Of a stretch of DNA of 64,000 nt, positions 10,159 to 20,792 are shown piece by piece. Below the pieces are notes generated by a model. The model was given only the letters and a program-made list of their open reading frames with translations, was not told the DNA's origin and did not search any database. This stretch comes from Lotus japonicus (Eukaryota > Streptophyta > Magnoliopsida > Fabales > Fabaceae). The translations under genes and the position numbers were made by a program. The stretch is from assembly GCF_012489685.1 (NCBI RefSeq), contig NC_080041.1:32229780-32293779 (forward strand), in the 5' to 3' direction. Each line of letters begins with the position of its first letter. Positions within the stretch are counted from its first letter, which is position 1.

Positions 10159-11338
10159 TGTAAGATCAAGATCTGGTCATGTGGTACAACTCTATGTTTT
10201 GATGATAACAAGTATTTATTTGTGGATGAACAACTATGATACTCTAATGTTTGTCTTGAGTGTTTTGACAAACAGGTTCTGATTCTGACACCAGAAGATA
10301 TATTCGTCAGAAGATCTGAGGATCAGAGGATCAGAAGGATCAGAGGATCTGAAGATCAGAGGATCAGAAGATCAGAGGATCTGAAGATCAGAGGATCAGA
10401 AGATCTGAGGATCAGAAGATCTGAAGACCAGAAGCTCTGAGGGACCAGAGGCTCTGAAGGTTCAGAAGCTCTGAAGGTCCAGAAGCAGAAGTTACGAAGG
10501 TCAGAGGATCCAAGCTTCCCTCTGACTCTGATCACCAAGCTTCACAAGTTCCAACACGAAGCATAACTCTGATCAGAAGTCATTGGTTAAAGGCAAATGT
10601 CTCTATCAAGAAGTACAAGAGCAGTGTACTATTCTGAAAAACCTACCTACCAAGGTTCAGCCACAGCAGGTTCTGGAAGTTCCAGAAATGCCCTCCAACG
10701 GTCATATTCTCTCAACAGAAATATCCTTTGCACCTTGGACTATAAAAGGCTGAAGAAAAAGAAGAAAACTAAGAGAGAAAAACCAAGAGCTGCAATACAA
10801 GAAAAGATTCAAGCCTCTACTTTCTTCATCTGTTCTTATTTAGTTTACACTCAGCTTATTTAGAAGCAAACCTTTGTAAACACCAACCTCAAACAGTTGT
10901 TTGATTTTCCTTAAGGGACCGGGTAGGTCAGTATCCTTAAGAAGACTAAGAGAGTGAATCTTAGTGGTGATTCCTTTAGGAGATCAAGGTTGATCGGATC
11001 CTAGAGAAGACTAAGAGAGTGAATCTTAGTGAGAGCTAAGTCAGTGTATTGTTAGTCACTTGTAGGTTTCAAGTGCAGTTGTAACAATTATCTGATTAGT
11101 GGATTGCCTTCATTCTAAGAAGGAAGAAATCACCTTAACGGGTGGACTGGATTAGCTTGAGGGATTTATCAAGTGAACCAGGATAAAATACTTGTGTGCT
11201 TCTCTCTTCTCTCTATCTTTATCCGCTGCACCATCTATCGTAGAGAAACCGAAAAGATTTACTTTAAATCTTAAGGGGAAAGTTTTTATATTCAAAACGC
11301 TATTCAACCCCCCCTTCTAGTCGTTTTTCACACCTTCA
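10159..11338 (+). repeat. SIRE-A 3' LTR
   Basis: It is 1180 bp and, as far as I can see, base-for-base the same as 6552-7731. It is followed by the second TCCTC at 11339-11343 and then by Tekay LTR sequence. Confidence 0.93.
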
Positions 11339-14300
11339 TCCTCCTCTCGCAACCGCGATACGCTCCAGTTCCTGCATCTCAACCCTAGTTCCTCCCGAAG
11401 GATGAACCATCATGAATCAGCCCGCCAAAGACATTTGACAAAGGGCGTTTGTTCGCCAAAGCACACACAGAAGACGCGAGGGTCAACTCCAAAGAATTAT
11501 ATAAATAATACCACCAATAGATACCATTAAAAGATTAGCCACTTAGGCTTATAACTAGGGATAACATCCTAGGGTTGCATTATTCCACAAAGAATATAAC
11601 GACAGTAAAACACAGTTAACATGCATCAAGTAGAACTAACAAGTATCAAACACACTCATCAACTAAGTCAGTATGCATGTCGCATGAAATGATATGCAGG
11701 TTAACCCAGTCAACCAATATGCAATCCGGAACGGATGGACATCAAACGGATCAGCCCTAACACCAGCCACGGTGGGACCATTTCGGCCCGCGTGCCTCTT
11801 ACACCACACAAAGGTAGTCAGATCAGCAGTAAACCCGTAGGTCTGCCATTTCGGTCTGCTACTAAGAGTCACCTAGCAGCGCTCTTACGCGGAAATCCTG
11901 GTCTTATAACCAATTTTGGAATCCGCCGTGGTCCGGTATCTCGCCGTGTTTAAACCACTTAATGAGTGCATGCAATGCAGTGATTAGCCAAACAACGTCT
12001 CCGACCTCACTCGACACGTCGCCACGTGTTCTAGCTAAATTAATGTCTCTAAAAGCTTACCCTAAGGTAAAGTCGATTCTGCGACAAAATACAATAATCA
12101 TAAAATGAGTACAACCACTCACGATGACTCTTCGGGTCATCAATGCTCTCACGAAGTCTCACGCTTCAGTGAAGTTTCATGCTCTCACAAGGTCTCACGC
12201 CTCAGTGGAGTTCCATGCTTTCCACAAGGTCTCACGCCTCAGTGGAGTATCCCGCATTCACAAGGTCTCACGCCTCAGTGAAGCTTCATGCTGTTCACGA
12301 GGTCTCACGGCTCAGTGAAGATCCATGCTTTCCACAAGGTCTCACGCCTCAGTGGAGTATCACGCATTCACAAGGTCTCACGCCTCAGTGAAGCTTCTCG
12401 GCTCATCCCTTGGATGGCTAACAAACTGCTCAACGAGCGAAGGAGTACCAACATACTCAGAACTTACCAAACTCCTCAACACTTGGATCCGACGACACTT
12501 CTCGTTTTCCAAAAACTAAGGTTTGCATCCGAAGCTTCCTTTCGAGTTTATTATCTTTATTTAAAGATTTAGAGGTTGTTTAATGTCTTATGAGTTTTCT
12601 TTTCAAAATAATATCCTTTTTAGTCTTATCGAAATTCCTATAAGTTCTCGGGATCTCCAAATCCCCAAATGACTCCAGAGAATGTCTCGATCCATACACA
12701 TCATAACAAGGCCCGAATCTCATTCGTCCTATCAACTTTCTCAAAACTCTCAAATAAAAATCGGCATGACCTGCCCGCTATTCTCACGATTCAGAATTTC
12801 AGATTATAGTGCAAAAGCAGAATTAACTTATCATAATCAATCAACATGTCATAGGTCAACATCTTAAGCAATAACCACATAGCACTTAGCATATAAGGCA
12901 TGCACCACACATCCTAAATTACCCAATTAGCACTTAGCATGTAACTCACTCATAAAAAACATTCAGTAGATGCATCATCTACATTGTCAGCCGAAGCCTC
13001 AGAAAACATTTTCCAATCACACACAATTCCAGTGCATAAACAGTAAACAATGTCGAAACATCGACCCTAAGCATTAACTAGAGATTCAGTGAGAAGCCCT
13101 CACCTGTAGATTCTCCAGGACGATCTCCTAACACTTGTTCACAATCAAAGGCTTGCTCCTCTGGGAATTCCTCAAAATCACCTTTAGAGCAAAACCACAG
13201 AAATACTATCAGAATCTATCGAAAACTAAGCTATCGATACTTACTAAGGTTACTCGAAGTAATCTATACTCTAAGGTACGATAATCTAGCGCGAAAAGAC
13301 AAGTTTTCGGAAAAGGAAATTTTCCCCCTCCTCCTCTATAGGGCTCGGCCACTTTTCACAATTGTGGGGCTCTATTTTTCTTCGATCAAACTTGGTTCCT
13401 ATGCTTTCATTAGCCGTAACTAAGGGTATTCTGAACTCGGAAAAATTATCGGATCAAAAAATGTCGCAGGGGTATTTTGGTCATGATTTTTAACTTAGGA
13501 TTTTTCAAAACTGAAATCCCAAAAATAAAATTTTGCAGGGACGTCACCAACGACGTTTATGACAACTAATCCTACTAGCACTAAGCTAAGGCGATAGTTT
13601 TCAGCCTAAAGGTTGAAGCTTTACACCAAAAACTCCAAAAATGGGTATTTTAGGCTCAAATTGATTCCGGCGGAATTCCGGCGACATAACGGAAAATCTA
13701 ACCCGGCAGAAGTGATCTTGGGCGCATAAGGAAGAGGTTTAGAATCAGAAATGAAAGATTCAGGATTGTTTTGCAAAAACCCATAAACTATCAGCTCAGA
13801 AAACTCTACAGAAAAGCTATGGAAAAAGCGATCAGAGGTAAGGATTAGCGACTATACCTCGAAACCTTGAAGCAGCAACTAACGGATCAACGATCAAGCA
13901 AGTAATGAAGAAAATTCTTCTTCCTTCTTCCTTGGATGAACTCGCGGCCTTGAGGAGAGAAAATGGAGGAAAATTTGAGTTTTTCTTCCTTTCTTTGCTA
14001 TATATAAAGGTTGGAAATTCGCGGGAAAATGAAAGTTTCGCGAATCTGATTTTTCCGGCGTCATTCTCCGTGAATTAATAGATATGTTTTGGCGAAAGAA
14101 TTCCAAAACTAAAATGAGGTCTCTTTGTATTTTTGGCAACTAAAGCATAGTCGGTATAAAACTATTTTACCCGATAAGTTGCTTTTTGCATCGGATGTCG
14201 GAATAGAAAACTTCCTTCTGAAGAAAGATTGAAATCATCAAGAGAAATGGGTGTACGCGTGTAGAATATTCATTTGAAGCTCTGGATAGAAAAAGTCTTC

Positions 14301-14713
14301 ATTGTCGAGAAATTCTAGGGTTTTGAAAAACCAGGGTTTCGTTCTCGGCAAACTCCCGACGATTGGAATCGGACGTTCGTAGATCCTAGAGTTTCGCCTT
14401 GAAACGATTGTGATATATGGAAAAAGAGAAGTTCTAACATTTCTCTGAAGATTTTTGGAATTAACTTCCGTCGTGCCTAAAAGTGAAAATTAGCTATATA
14501 CTAGGGTTTCTGACCTAGGTTTAAGCGTAAAACGATCGTACTATAACTTTTATCGATCATGATGTAATCCTTTGACTTTTCCTGAACTTTCTCCTTCATA
14601 AATTTATTTCATTTGGTAAACTCTAGTTCAGGTTTCCCTTCACAATACATCAACCCTAATCGTAAATGGAAATCTCTTCCACTGATCCTAAGCTTAAAAT
14701 CTTGGGTCTTACA

Positions 14714-14886
14714 CTATCATACTCAAAGAATTGAGGCATGAAATCGTAATTCAAAAAGGGATTTGTTCATCATCTACACAATTAAAGAGTTGATTGATTG
14801 TGAGCATGCAAGAAAACAAAGAAAGCAAATGAATAAAACAATGTTATCAAATCAAAGGATCTCAAGGTTACGATGGTAATAAATAA
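14714..14886. other. Unassigned sequence between two elements
   Basis: This is the 173-bp flank of the Tekay insertion. I see no ORF or repeat in it. Confidence 0.5.
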
Positions 14887-15015
14887 TTGGCTTAAAAGCA
14901 TTTTTAGCCCCTGATGTTTCATGTTTGTGCAAATTCTGCCCCTACTCTAATTTTGTCGACATTTCTACCCCTCATGTTTTCAAATAGTGCACCTTCTACC
15001 CCTCCGCAAGTCAGG
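14887..15015 (+). repeat. Left terminal inverted repeat of the small DNA element
   Basis: It is the reverse complement of 16330-16460 with scattered mismatches. The repeated phrases (agcccctgatgttt, acccctcatgtttt) give it an internally repetitive look. Confidence 0.8.
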
Positions 15016-15111
15016 CTTTCTCAGAAGAGATTCATGAGTGGATTGGAGAGATGAAGAGGAGTATATGAAGTTGATGATGATCAAGGAAATGATATAAATT
15101 AAATTTGCTTG

Positions 15112-16113
15112 ATGTATATATCAATTATGTCTTCTTCCCAGCTCCCCCCCTCTACACCCGATTCCTGGAAATGGATTTGGAAAATTCAGGTTCCGGAAAA
15201 AATTCAGGTCTTTGTCTGGTTTATCATGCAGGGTGCGATCCAAGTCAATAGCTTTCGGTTCAGATGCAAGCTTGCAAATTCCCCTTCTTGCCCGCGCTGT
15301 CAACATCAATTCGAGGACATCTTGCATTGCCTCAGGGACTGTAGAATTGCGCGTGATGTATGGGTTCGGCTTAATGCTCTCGGGTGGCCAGGCTTCTTCG
15401 TGAGTAATGCCCAAGCTTGGGTAAAATCGCAAGCTCAAGGTCCTCATGCTTCTCTGTTTTTGACAGCAATATGGGGTATATGGAGATGGAGGAATAATGA
15501 AGTCCTAGGCGATAACGATTGGACAGTGGTAAGCACTGTGAATTGGATTATTACGGAGCACAGGGACTATGATCTATTACTCACGAGAGGTCTGTCGTTG
15601 TCCATGGTCGACGATGCTCCAGTTCGTTGGGCTCCCCCTGTTTCCGGTGAGTACAAAATGAACTCAGATGGGGCGTTTAAGCATGATGATGATCGAATGG
15701 GAATGGGTGGCATTGTTCGGGATGCCCATGGTGCTTGGATATCTGGTTTCTATGCAGGTAGCCTCGGAGGAGATGCTCTTTGGGCGGAGATTGCAGCTCT
15801 AAAGCATGGTCTAACACTGTTGTGGAATGCCAATCTTAGGAGAGCTACTTGCGAAGTTGATTGTTTGGATATTGTGGAAGCTTTGGAGAATGATCGGTAT
15901 CAGTTTCATGCCTTGGCGTCTGAGCTCCTGGATATTCGTCTTCTCCTGGATCAGGATTGGACTGTTACTCTTGCTTACGTCCCTAGAGAAGCGAATGCAG
16001 CAGCTGATTGCCTCGCAGGACTTGGAGCTAGCCTCCTTTGCCCACTGACTTGTCTTGAGAGCCCTCCTCAAGAGCTTCAGCCGATTCTGGCTAGAGATTT
16101 GTTAGCTTTGTAG
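15112..16113 (+). pseudogene. LINE-B: 3' end of L1-type ORF2 (zinc-binding RVT segment plus RNase H)
   Basis: The open frame has about 333 codons. Residues about 15-85 are the zf-RVT segment after the reverse transcriptase (WKIQVPEKIQVFVW, CPRCQHQFEDILHCLRDC). Residues about 185-310 are an RNase H of the RVT_3 type, with D (MNSDGAFK), E (AEIAALKHGL), D (EVDCLDIV) and D (AAADCLAG). The copy is 5'-truncated: RT and endonuclease are missing. The first codons come from the duplicated target site, not the LINE, so the ATG at 15112 is accidental. The RNase H itself has no internal stop. Confidence 0.9.
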
Positions 16114-16160
16114 TTTTTGTTTCTTGTCTGTTTATTTTTCCGATGTACCAAAAAAAAAAA
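15131..16160 (+). mobile_element. LINE-B, 5'-truncated L1-type retrotransposon
   Basis: It is a 1030-bp insertion ending in a poly(A) tract (16150-16160) and flanked by a direct repeat tatcaattatgt at 15119-15130 and 16161-16172 (13 bp if the shared A is counted). Poly(A), truncation and a variable-length target duplication are hallmarks of target-primed reverse transcription. It sits within the small TIR element and is therefore younger than it. Confidence 0.93.
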
Positions 16161-16329
16161 TATCAATTATGTATGTAACTGAACTGGTTAAATGCATGTT
16201 TTGCTACTTACAAGTCTTGAGTTTGAATCTCCTATGCCATCTTTTTCCAATTTCACTTGTAATTTCCACGTGGCAGGTCCAAAAAATATTAAAAAAAAGT
16301 TAAATCAGCTCATACCGTTAGTTTGTTAA

Positions 16330-16460
16330 CGTCTGACTGACGGAGGGGTAGACGGTGCACTGTTTGAAAACATGAGGGGTAGAAACATCGACAAAAATAA
16401 AGTAGGGGCAGAATTTGCACAAACTTAAAACATCAGGGGCCAAAAGTGCTTTTTAGCCAA
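16330..16460 (-). repeat. Right terminal inverted repeat of the small DNA element
   Basis: It is the partner of 14887-15015, ending ctttttagccaa at 16460. Confidence 0.8.
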
Positions 16461-17654
16461 AAATTTAAATTGGGATGTCTTCTGTTTCGACAACTTTATT
16501 TGTATCAATAAATTATATAAAGTGATCAAAGGATGTATACGATCCAACCAGTTGGGAAATTAAAAGTTTAGGCTCTTGTCATCCTATAGTCCTACGTTAT
16601 TTTTTTTTATAAATTTGTAAAATAAAATCGCAATATACCTAACGATATTAGGACAAGGAACCAAACCGAGAGTCAGACGCCTAATGCATGATAATTTGGC
16701 CAATTGCATCGCAACTTGATTAGTATAATATATTGCACCCTATTTTCGTTACAATTATTTAATCATTTTTTATTTAGTCATTTATTCAAAACCTTTAAAC
16801 CATATACTTTGTGAAATATTTTATATTACAAATAATGTTTTAGAGTTGTACTTTTGTATTGAATTGCATGTTCTGCCTTTGAATACAATATATGATCGTT
16901 TGATACCTTGAGATCTACTCTTGTGAAGCACATAATTTTTTTAAATTGTTTATATACTACACGATTAAGTCAGTTAATGATTTTGTTTATAGTAATATGA
17001 ATTTATATGAATAAATTTTCACCAAAGTTACTTTGTTTGCACAAATTTATTGAATATGTTTTCATAATAGTTTCTCATTATTTTTTTGGTTTGAGACAAC
17101 TGTCCTTTTTTGGAGGTAATCATGTTCGAGTCGGGAACATCCACATAATGGTGGGGCTAACTTTCCCACCGGCTTTTTTTTTTCCATCCACAAGGCTCCA
17201 ACCCGAGACCCTGTTGGTTAGTTTATTATTATTTAAGGTATTTAATTTGAGATGCACTTTATAGTTAAAACGTTTATGAAGGATTCTTACACATTGTTAT
17301 TGGGCATGTTCTGCATTCTCTACCCAAAGAGGAGAGATGCAGTGATATGTTTGTGTTTATTAAGAATAGTAAACATATGTTGAGAGTTATTCAATTGCCT
17401 TCAAATTGAATAAAAATATAAGTGAGTTTGAATACTATAGTATCATTACACCTGTAAATAGTTAATTGTTGCGATTTTGAATATAGTGCATGTTTGAAAA
17501 TCATTTTACAATTTATTCTAAAGTTAAAATCAATTTTGAAGATAATATTAATATTTTGGTGACAGAATTGATTCTAAGAAAACGTGCTAATTGAATCATT
17601 TTACAAACGTGCTAATTTAATTGTTTTTCTGAAGCAGGCTTATTTGAGACTTGG
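16461..17654. other. AT-rich intergenic sequence, no gene seen
   Basis: About 1.2 kb of AT-rich sequence without convincing ORFs on either strand. A short stretch at 17120-17215 (ttcgagtcgggaacatcc, then caaggctccaacccgagacc) resembles a common plant interspersed repeat, but I cannot assign a family. Confidence 0.5.
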
Positions 17655-17728
17655 TGTTTTATTTTTTGAAAATGAAAGATATATTAATAATAATATAGCC
17701 TGAGCCAAAGAAGCAAAACAGGAAAAGT

Positions 17729-17736
17729 ACAAGTTA
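17729..17736. repeat. 8-bp target duplication of hAT copy 1, left
   Basis: ACAAGTTA here and at 18879-18886 flanks hAT copy 1 exactly. Eight base pairs is the hAT-superfamily length. Confidence 0.9.
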
Positions 17737-18878
17737 TAGGCCTGTCCACCGGTCGGGTTCGGTCGGTTTCGGGCCCAAAAAGCTCCACCGACCGAACCCG
17801 CATGACATAAAACTAGGCCCGTAACCGACCATGAGATGTGTCGGTTTGGATCGGTTTCGGGTTGGTCGGGTAACGAGCGGGTCGGGTCGGTTTCACCGGA
17901 TTTTGCAGAGAATAGAAAGATGAAGAGCAAAGAACCCTAATTTGAGTAATTTCATTCAATTTCATCAAAAAAAATTAACCAAAAACAACATAGATCAGAT
18001 CTGGATATACCATATTACCATTACCAACTTACCAAGAAGTCAAGAACCAGTTTTCAATTGCTTATCTCATGCGAAATAGCATGTTCACTTCATCTTGCGA
18101 TATCAGAATCGATTGAGGCAAAATGAAGATGAACAAGCTATCTCGGACCAGATAAGCATGGAGGAAGAAGACAAGAAGCTATGCAGATGCAGTGGTGGAG
18201 TGGCTAGGGTGGTGGCGGCACAGAGGATGGCGGCGCAGGTGATGAGGAGAAGAGTGGTGGCGGTGGTGAGGAGCTAGGGTTTGGAGAGAAGAAGAAGAGG
18301 AGAGGAGAAGAGAAGAGGAGATGGGTGGTGGCAACGGTGAGGAGCTAGGGTTTGGAGAGAAGAAGAAAAGGAGAAGAGAAGAGGAGAAGGGTGGTGGCGG
18401 CGCTGAGGATGAAGAGAACTGGAGAAGGGTGGTGGCGGCGAGAAGGATGAGGTCATGAGGAGAAGGGTGTGGCGGAGCAGAGGATGAGAAAAACTGGAGA
18501 AGGGTGGTGGCTGGCGGCGGCGAGGAGTTAGGGTTTGGAGAGAAGAAGAAGATGAGAATTGAGAAGGGTGGTGGCGGCGAGAGAAGAGGAGTTAGGGTTG
18601 AGAGAAGAAGAAGTGAAGACTGAAGAGAGAGAGGAGCTAGGGTTATATTTTTTGGTTTGGGTGTTTGGGCCATTGCTTCACTTGGGCCATTTGTAATTTT
18701 TTTTTTTATATTAGGTTCGGTCGGACTGGGCTCCAAACCGTAACCGACCGAACCAACTCATATGGAGCCGGTTTTTTCCCTCCCTCAACCCGCCATCCGA
18801 CCCGCCCGACCGAGTGGGCCTGTTTTTGGTCGCGGGCCGGTCGGTTTCGGTCGGGCCAAACATTTCTGGACAGCCCTA
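17737..18878. mobile_element. hAT-like non-autonomous element, copy 1
   Basis: The 1142-bp element starts TAGGCCTGTCC and ends GGACAGCCCTA, so the short imperfect TIRs are about 11 bp. It is bounded by a perfect 8-bp duplication ACAAGTTA. Subterminal regions hold many copies of GGTCGG and CCGACC, as expected for transposase-binding subterminal repeats. The middle is purine-rich (gagaagaagaag and gggtggtggcggcg units). The long Pro/Ser ORF seen there on the minus strand (18179-18736) is a repeat artefact. No transposase is encoded. Confidence 0.88.
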
Positions 18879-18921
18879 ACAAGTTACATGAGGCTGAGAA
18901 ACAAAAACCCACCACCAAGTC

Positions 18922-20062
18922 TGTCCAGAAATGTTTGGCCCGACCGAAACCGACCGGCCCGCGACCAAAAACAGGCCCACTCGGTCGGGCGGGTCGGATG
19001 GCGGGTTGAGGGAGGGAAAAAACCGGCTCCATATGAGTTGGTTCGGTCGGTTACGGTTTGGAGCCCAGTCCGACCGAACCGACCGAACCTAATATAAAAA
19101 AAAAAAATTACAAATGGCCCAAGTGAAGCAATGGCCCAAACACCCAAACCAAAAAATTTAACCCTAGCTCCTCTCTCTCTTCAGTCTTCACTTCTTCTTC
19201 TCTCAACCCTAACTCCTCTTCTCTCGCCGCCACCACCCTTCTCAATTCTCATCTTCTTCTTCTCTCCAAACCCTAACTCCTCGCCGCCGCCAGCCACCAC
19301 CCTTCTCCAGTTTTTCTCATCCTCTGCTCCGCCACACCCTTCTCCTCATGACCTCATCCTTCTCGCCGCCACCACCCTTCTCCAGTTCTCTTCATCCTCA
19401 GCGCCGCCACCACCCTTCTCCTCTTCTCTTCTCCTTTTCTTCTTCTCTCCAAACCCTAGCTCCTCACCGTTGCCACCACCCATCTCCTCTTCTCTTCTCC
19501 TCTTCTTCTTCTCTCCAAACCCTAGCTCCTCACCACCGCCACCACTCTTCTCCTCATCACCTGCGCCGCCATCCTCTGTGCCGCCACCACCCTAGCCACT
19601 CCACCACTGCATCTGCATAGCTTCTTGTCTTCTTCCTCCATGCTTATCTGGTCCGAGATAGCTTGTTCATCTTCATTTTGCCTCAATCGATTCTGATATC
19701 GCAAGATGAAGTGAACATGCTATTTCGCATGAGATAAGCAATTGAAAACTGGTTCTTGACTTCTTGGTAAGTTGGTAATGGTAATATGGTATATCCAGAT
19801 CTGATCTATGTTGTTTTTGGTTAATTTTTTTTGATGAAATTGAATGAAATTACTCAAATTAGGGTTCTTTGCTCTTCATCTTTCTATTCTCTGCAAAATC
19901 CGGTGAAACCGACCCGACCCGCCCGTTACCCGACCAACCCGAAACCGATCCAAACCGACACATCTCATGGTCGGTTACGGGCCTAGTTTTATGTCATGCG
20001 GGTTCGGTCGGTGGAGCTTTTTGGGCCCGAAACCGACCGAACCCGACCGGTGGACAGGCCTA
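18922..20062. mobile_element. hAT-like non-autonomous element, copy 2 (inverted)
   Basis: This is the same family as copy 1 in opposite orientation: starts TGTCCAGAAATG, ends GGACAGGCCTA. Flanks CCACCAAG (18912-18919) and CCACCAAC (20063-20070) agree at 7 of 8 positions and probably are its target duplication. The terminal TAGGGC of the left end appears shortened or altered to TC. An independent second insertion explains the data better than inverted duplication, because each copy has its own flanking repeat. Confidence 0.8.
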
Positions 20063-20104
20063 CCACCAACCCGCAAAATGGTACAAGCGTAATCCCAAGA
20101 GAGA

Positions 20105-20167
20105 GCCTCATTAAAACCTCGCTAGGAAAAACCCATTGGGATAAAAACCTAGCAAGGAAAAAGAGTA
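20105..20167 (-). other. Conserved stem-loop motif in the LINE-A 3' region
   Basis: On the + strand: cctcattaaaac, arm ctcgctagg (20118-20126), aaaaa, inner stem ccca/tggg (20132-20140), ataaaaa, arm cctagcaag (20148-20156), then gaaaaagagta. In the element's RNA the outer arms pair over 9 bp (one G-U) around a 4-bp inner hairpin. Two related copies with different arm sequences but preserved pairing lie next to the 3' LTR of Copia-C. Confidence 0.7.
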
Positions 20168-20340
20168 TCACAATCTTGGGATAGCCATTTCGCATCAAGA
20201 TACAAACGAAAACAGCCCCTACAATCATGAAAAAGCTAATATAGTGTAGCTGGGAGAAGCACAAGAAGTTAAAGATCCCAGAAGAGCCAGTCTATGCATT
20301 TTTGTATTGCAGCAAACATCAGACAGGAACAACATCATAA

Positions 20341-20640
20341 TACAGCAGCAACAACAACAACAAAACAACACCAGCAAGCTTATAATTTTCGTATTTCAAC
20401 AACAGCAACAACACTAGCATGTTTATAATTTTCGAATTTCAGCAACAGCAACAGCCAACAGCGACAGCAACAGCAACAGCAACAACACCAGCCAACAACA
20501 CCAGCAACATCAACAGCACCAACAAATTTCAACAGCAACAGAAAAACAGAAACAGCAACAGCAGTGATAGCAGCCAACAGCAACAGCAAAAACAGCAACA
20601 ACATTATTTACTTCAACAATACCAACAATTACAAAAATTC
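20341..20640. repeat. CAA/CAG-rich low-complexity block in the LINE-A 3' region
   Basis: A run of about 300 bp of caacag, caacaa and agcaacaac units. The polyglutamine- and asparagine-rich ORFs across it are artefacts of the triplet-like period. Confidence 0.85.
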
Positions 20641-20792
20641 CATTTGTGACGCAGTTGTCAATCTACAGCTCAACAGCAAGTTTAGCAGCCAAGAATCTAC
20701 AGAAGCTCCCAAATGCACCCATTTGTTCTTCAGCTTATATTACATTTCCTGCAGCAAAAAGAAAACTAAAACAGTGAATTGCACCAATGTAT

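Larger units (their letters stand above)
6552..11338 (+). mobile_element. SIRE-A: non-autonomous Sirevirus/Maximus-type Ty1-copia element
   Basis: The element is 4787 bp: two 1180-bp LTRs (6552-7731 and 10159-11338) around only 2427 bp of internal sequence. The order is LTR, primer-binding site, gag, pol remnants, polypurine tract, LTR. Protease body, integrase core, RT and RNase H are deleted. I found no difference between the two LTRs, so the insertion is very recent. Because the element lacks pol, it must have been mobilised by enzymes from a related element. The nested position inside a roughly 0.5%-diverged LTR agrees with the age order. Confidence 0.92.
1..14713 (-). mobile_element. Tekay/Del-type Ty3-gypsy retrotransposon, gag-only, left end outside window
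   Basis: In the element's own orientation (minus strand) the order is 5' LTR (5998-14713, split by SIRE-A), primer-binding site, gag, a non-coding remnant, polypurine tract and 3' LTR (1-3468, about 453 bp missing at the window edge). Two gag zinc knuckles, very long LTRs and the purine-rich end near the 3' LTR fit the Tekay/Del chromovirus lineage. Protease, RT, RNase H and integrase are absent, so the copy is non-autonomous. I counted about 17 substitutions between the two LTRs over 3468 bp (roughly 0.5%) and no indels, which indicates a recent insertion. The right-hand flank starts at 14714 (ctatc). The matching target duplication lies outside the window. Confidence 0.85.
5998..14713 (-). 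repeat. 5' LTR of the Tekay-type element, split by SIRE-A
   Basis: The LTR consists of 5998-6551 and 11344-14713, about 3.92 kb once SIRE-A and one copy of its duplication are removed. On the minus strand it begins TGTAAGAC and ends GTGTTACA. The right-hand part contains the minisatellite copy at 12146-12397 and the TATA copy at 13999-14008. Confidence 0.9.
14887..16460. mobile_element. Non-autonomous TIR DNA element carrying LINE-B
   Basis: Inverted repeats of about 130 bp (14887-15015 and 16330-16460) are about 85-90% identical. They start TTGGCTTAAAAGCATTTTT on the left and TTGGCTAAAAAGCACTTTT in reverse complement on the right. Both continue with the shared blocks CCCCTGATGTTT, TTTGTGCAAATTCTGCCCC and TCATGTTTTCAAA. 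Without LINE-B the element is about 530 bp with no coding sequence. Long TIRs suggest a Mutator-like MITE. I could not find a clean 9-bp target duplication, so the superfamily is uncertain. Confidence 0.75.
17737..20062. repeat. 2.3-kb palindrome made by two inverted hAT-like copies
   Basis: The arms 17737-18872 and 18922-20062 are reverse complements at about 99%, with a few substitutions and two small indels. The spacer 18873-18921 is only 49 nt. A transcript through the locus would fold into a hairpin with about 1.1-kb stems. Confidence 0.93.

Noticed and set aside
17120..17215. SINE with tRNA-like boxes
   Set aside because: The ggctccaacccgagacc stretch only loosely resembles a B box, and no A box or tail could be placed.
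18179..19620. Long proline/serine-rich ORFs on both strands in the hAT palindrome
   Set aside because: They mirror each other exactly across the palindrome and arise from purine/pyrimidine triplet-like repeats inside a non-coding element.
20105..20167. The stem-loop motif as a tRNA-derived SINE fragment
   Set aside because: No A/B box promoter nearby, and the three copies sit in LINE and copia 3' regions in fixed orientation.
20380..20649. Polyglutamine- and leucine-rich ORFs
   Set aside because: Produced by the CAA/CAG low-complexity block in the LINE-A 3' region.
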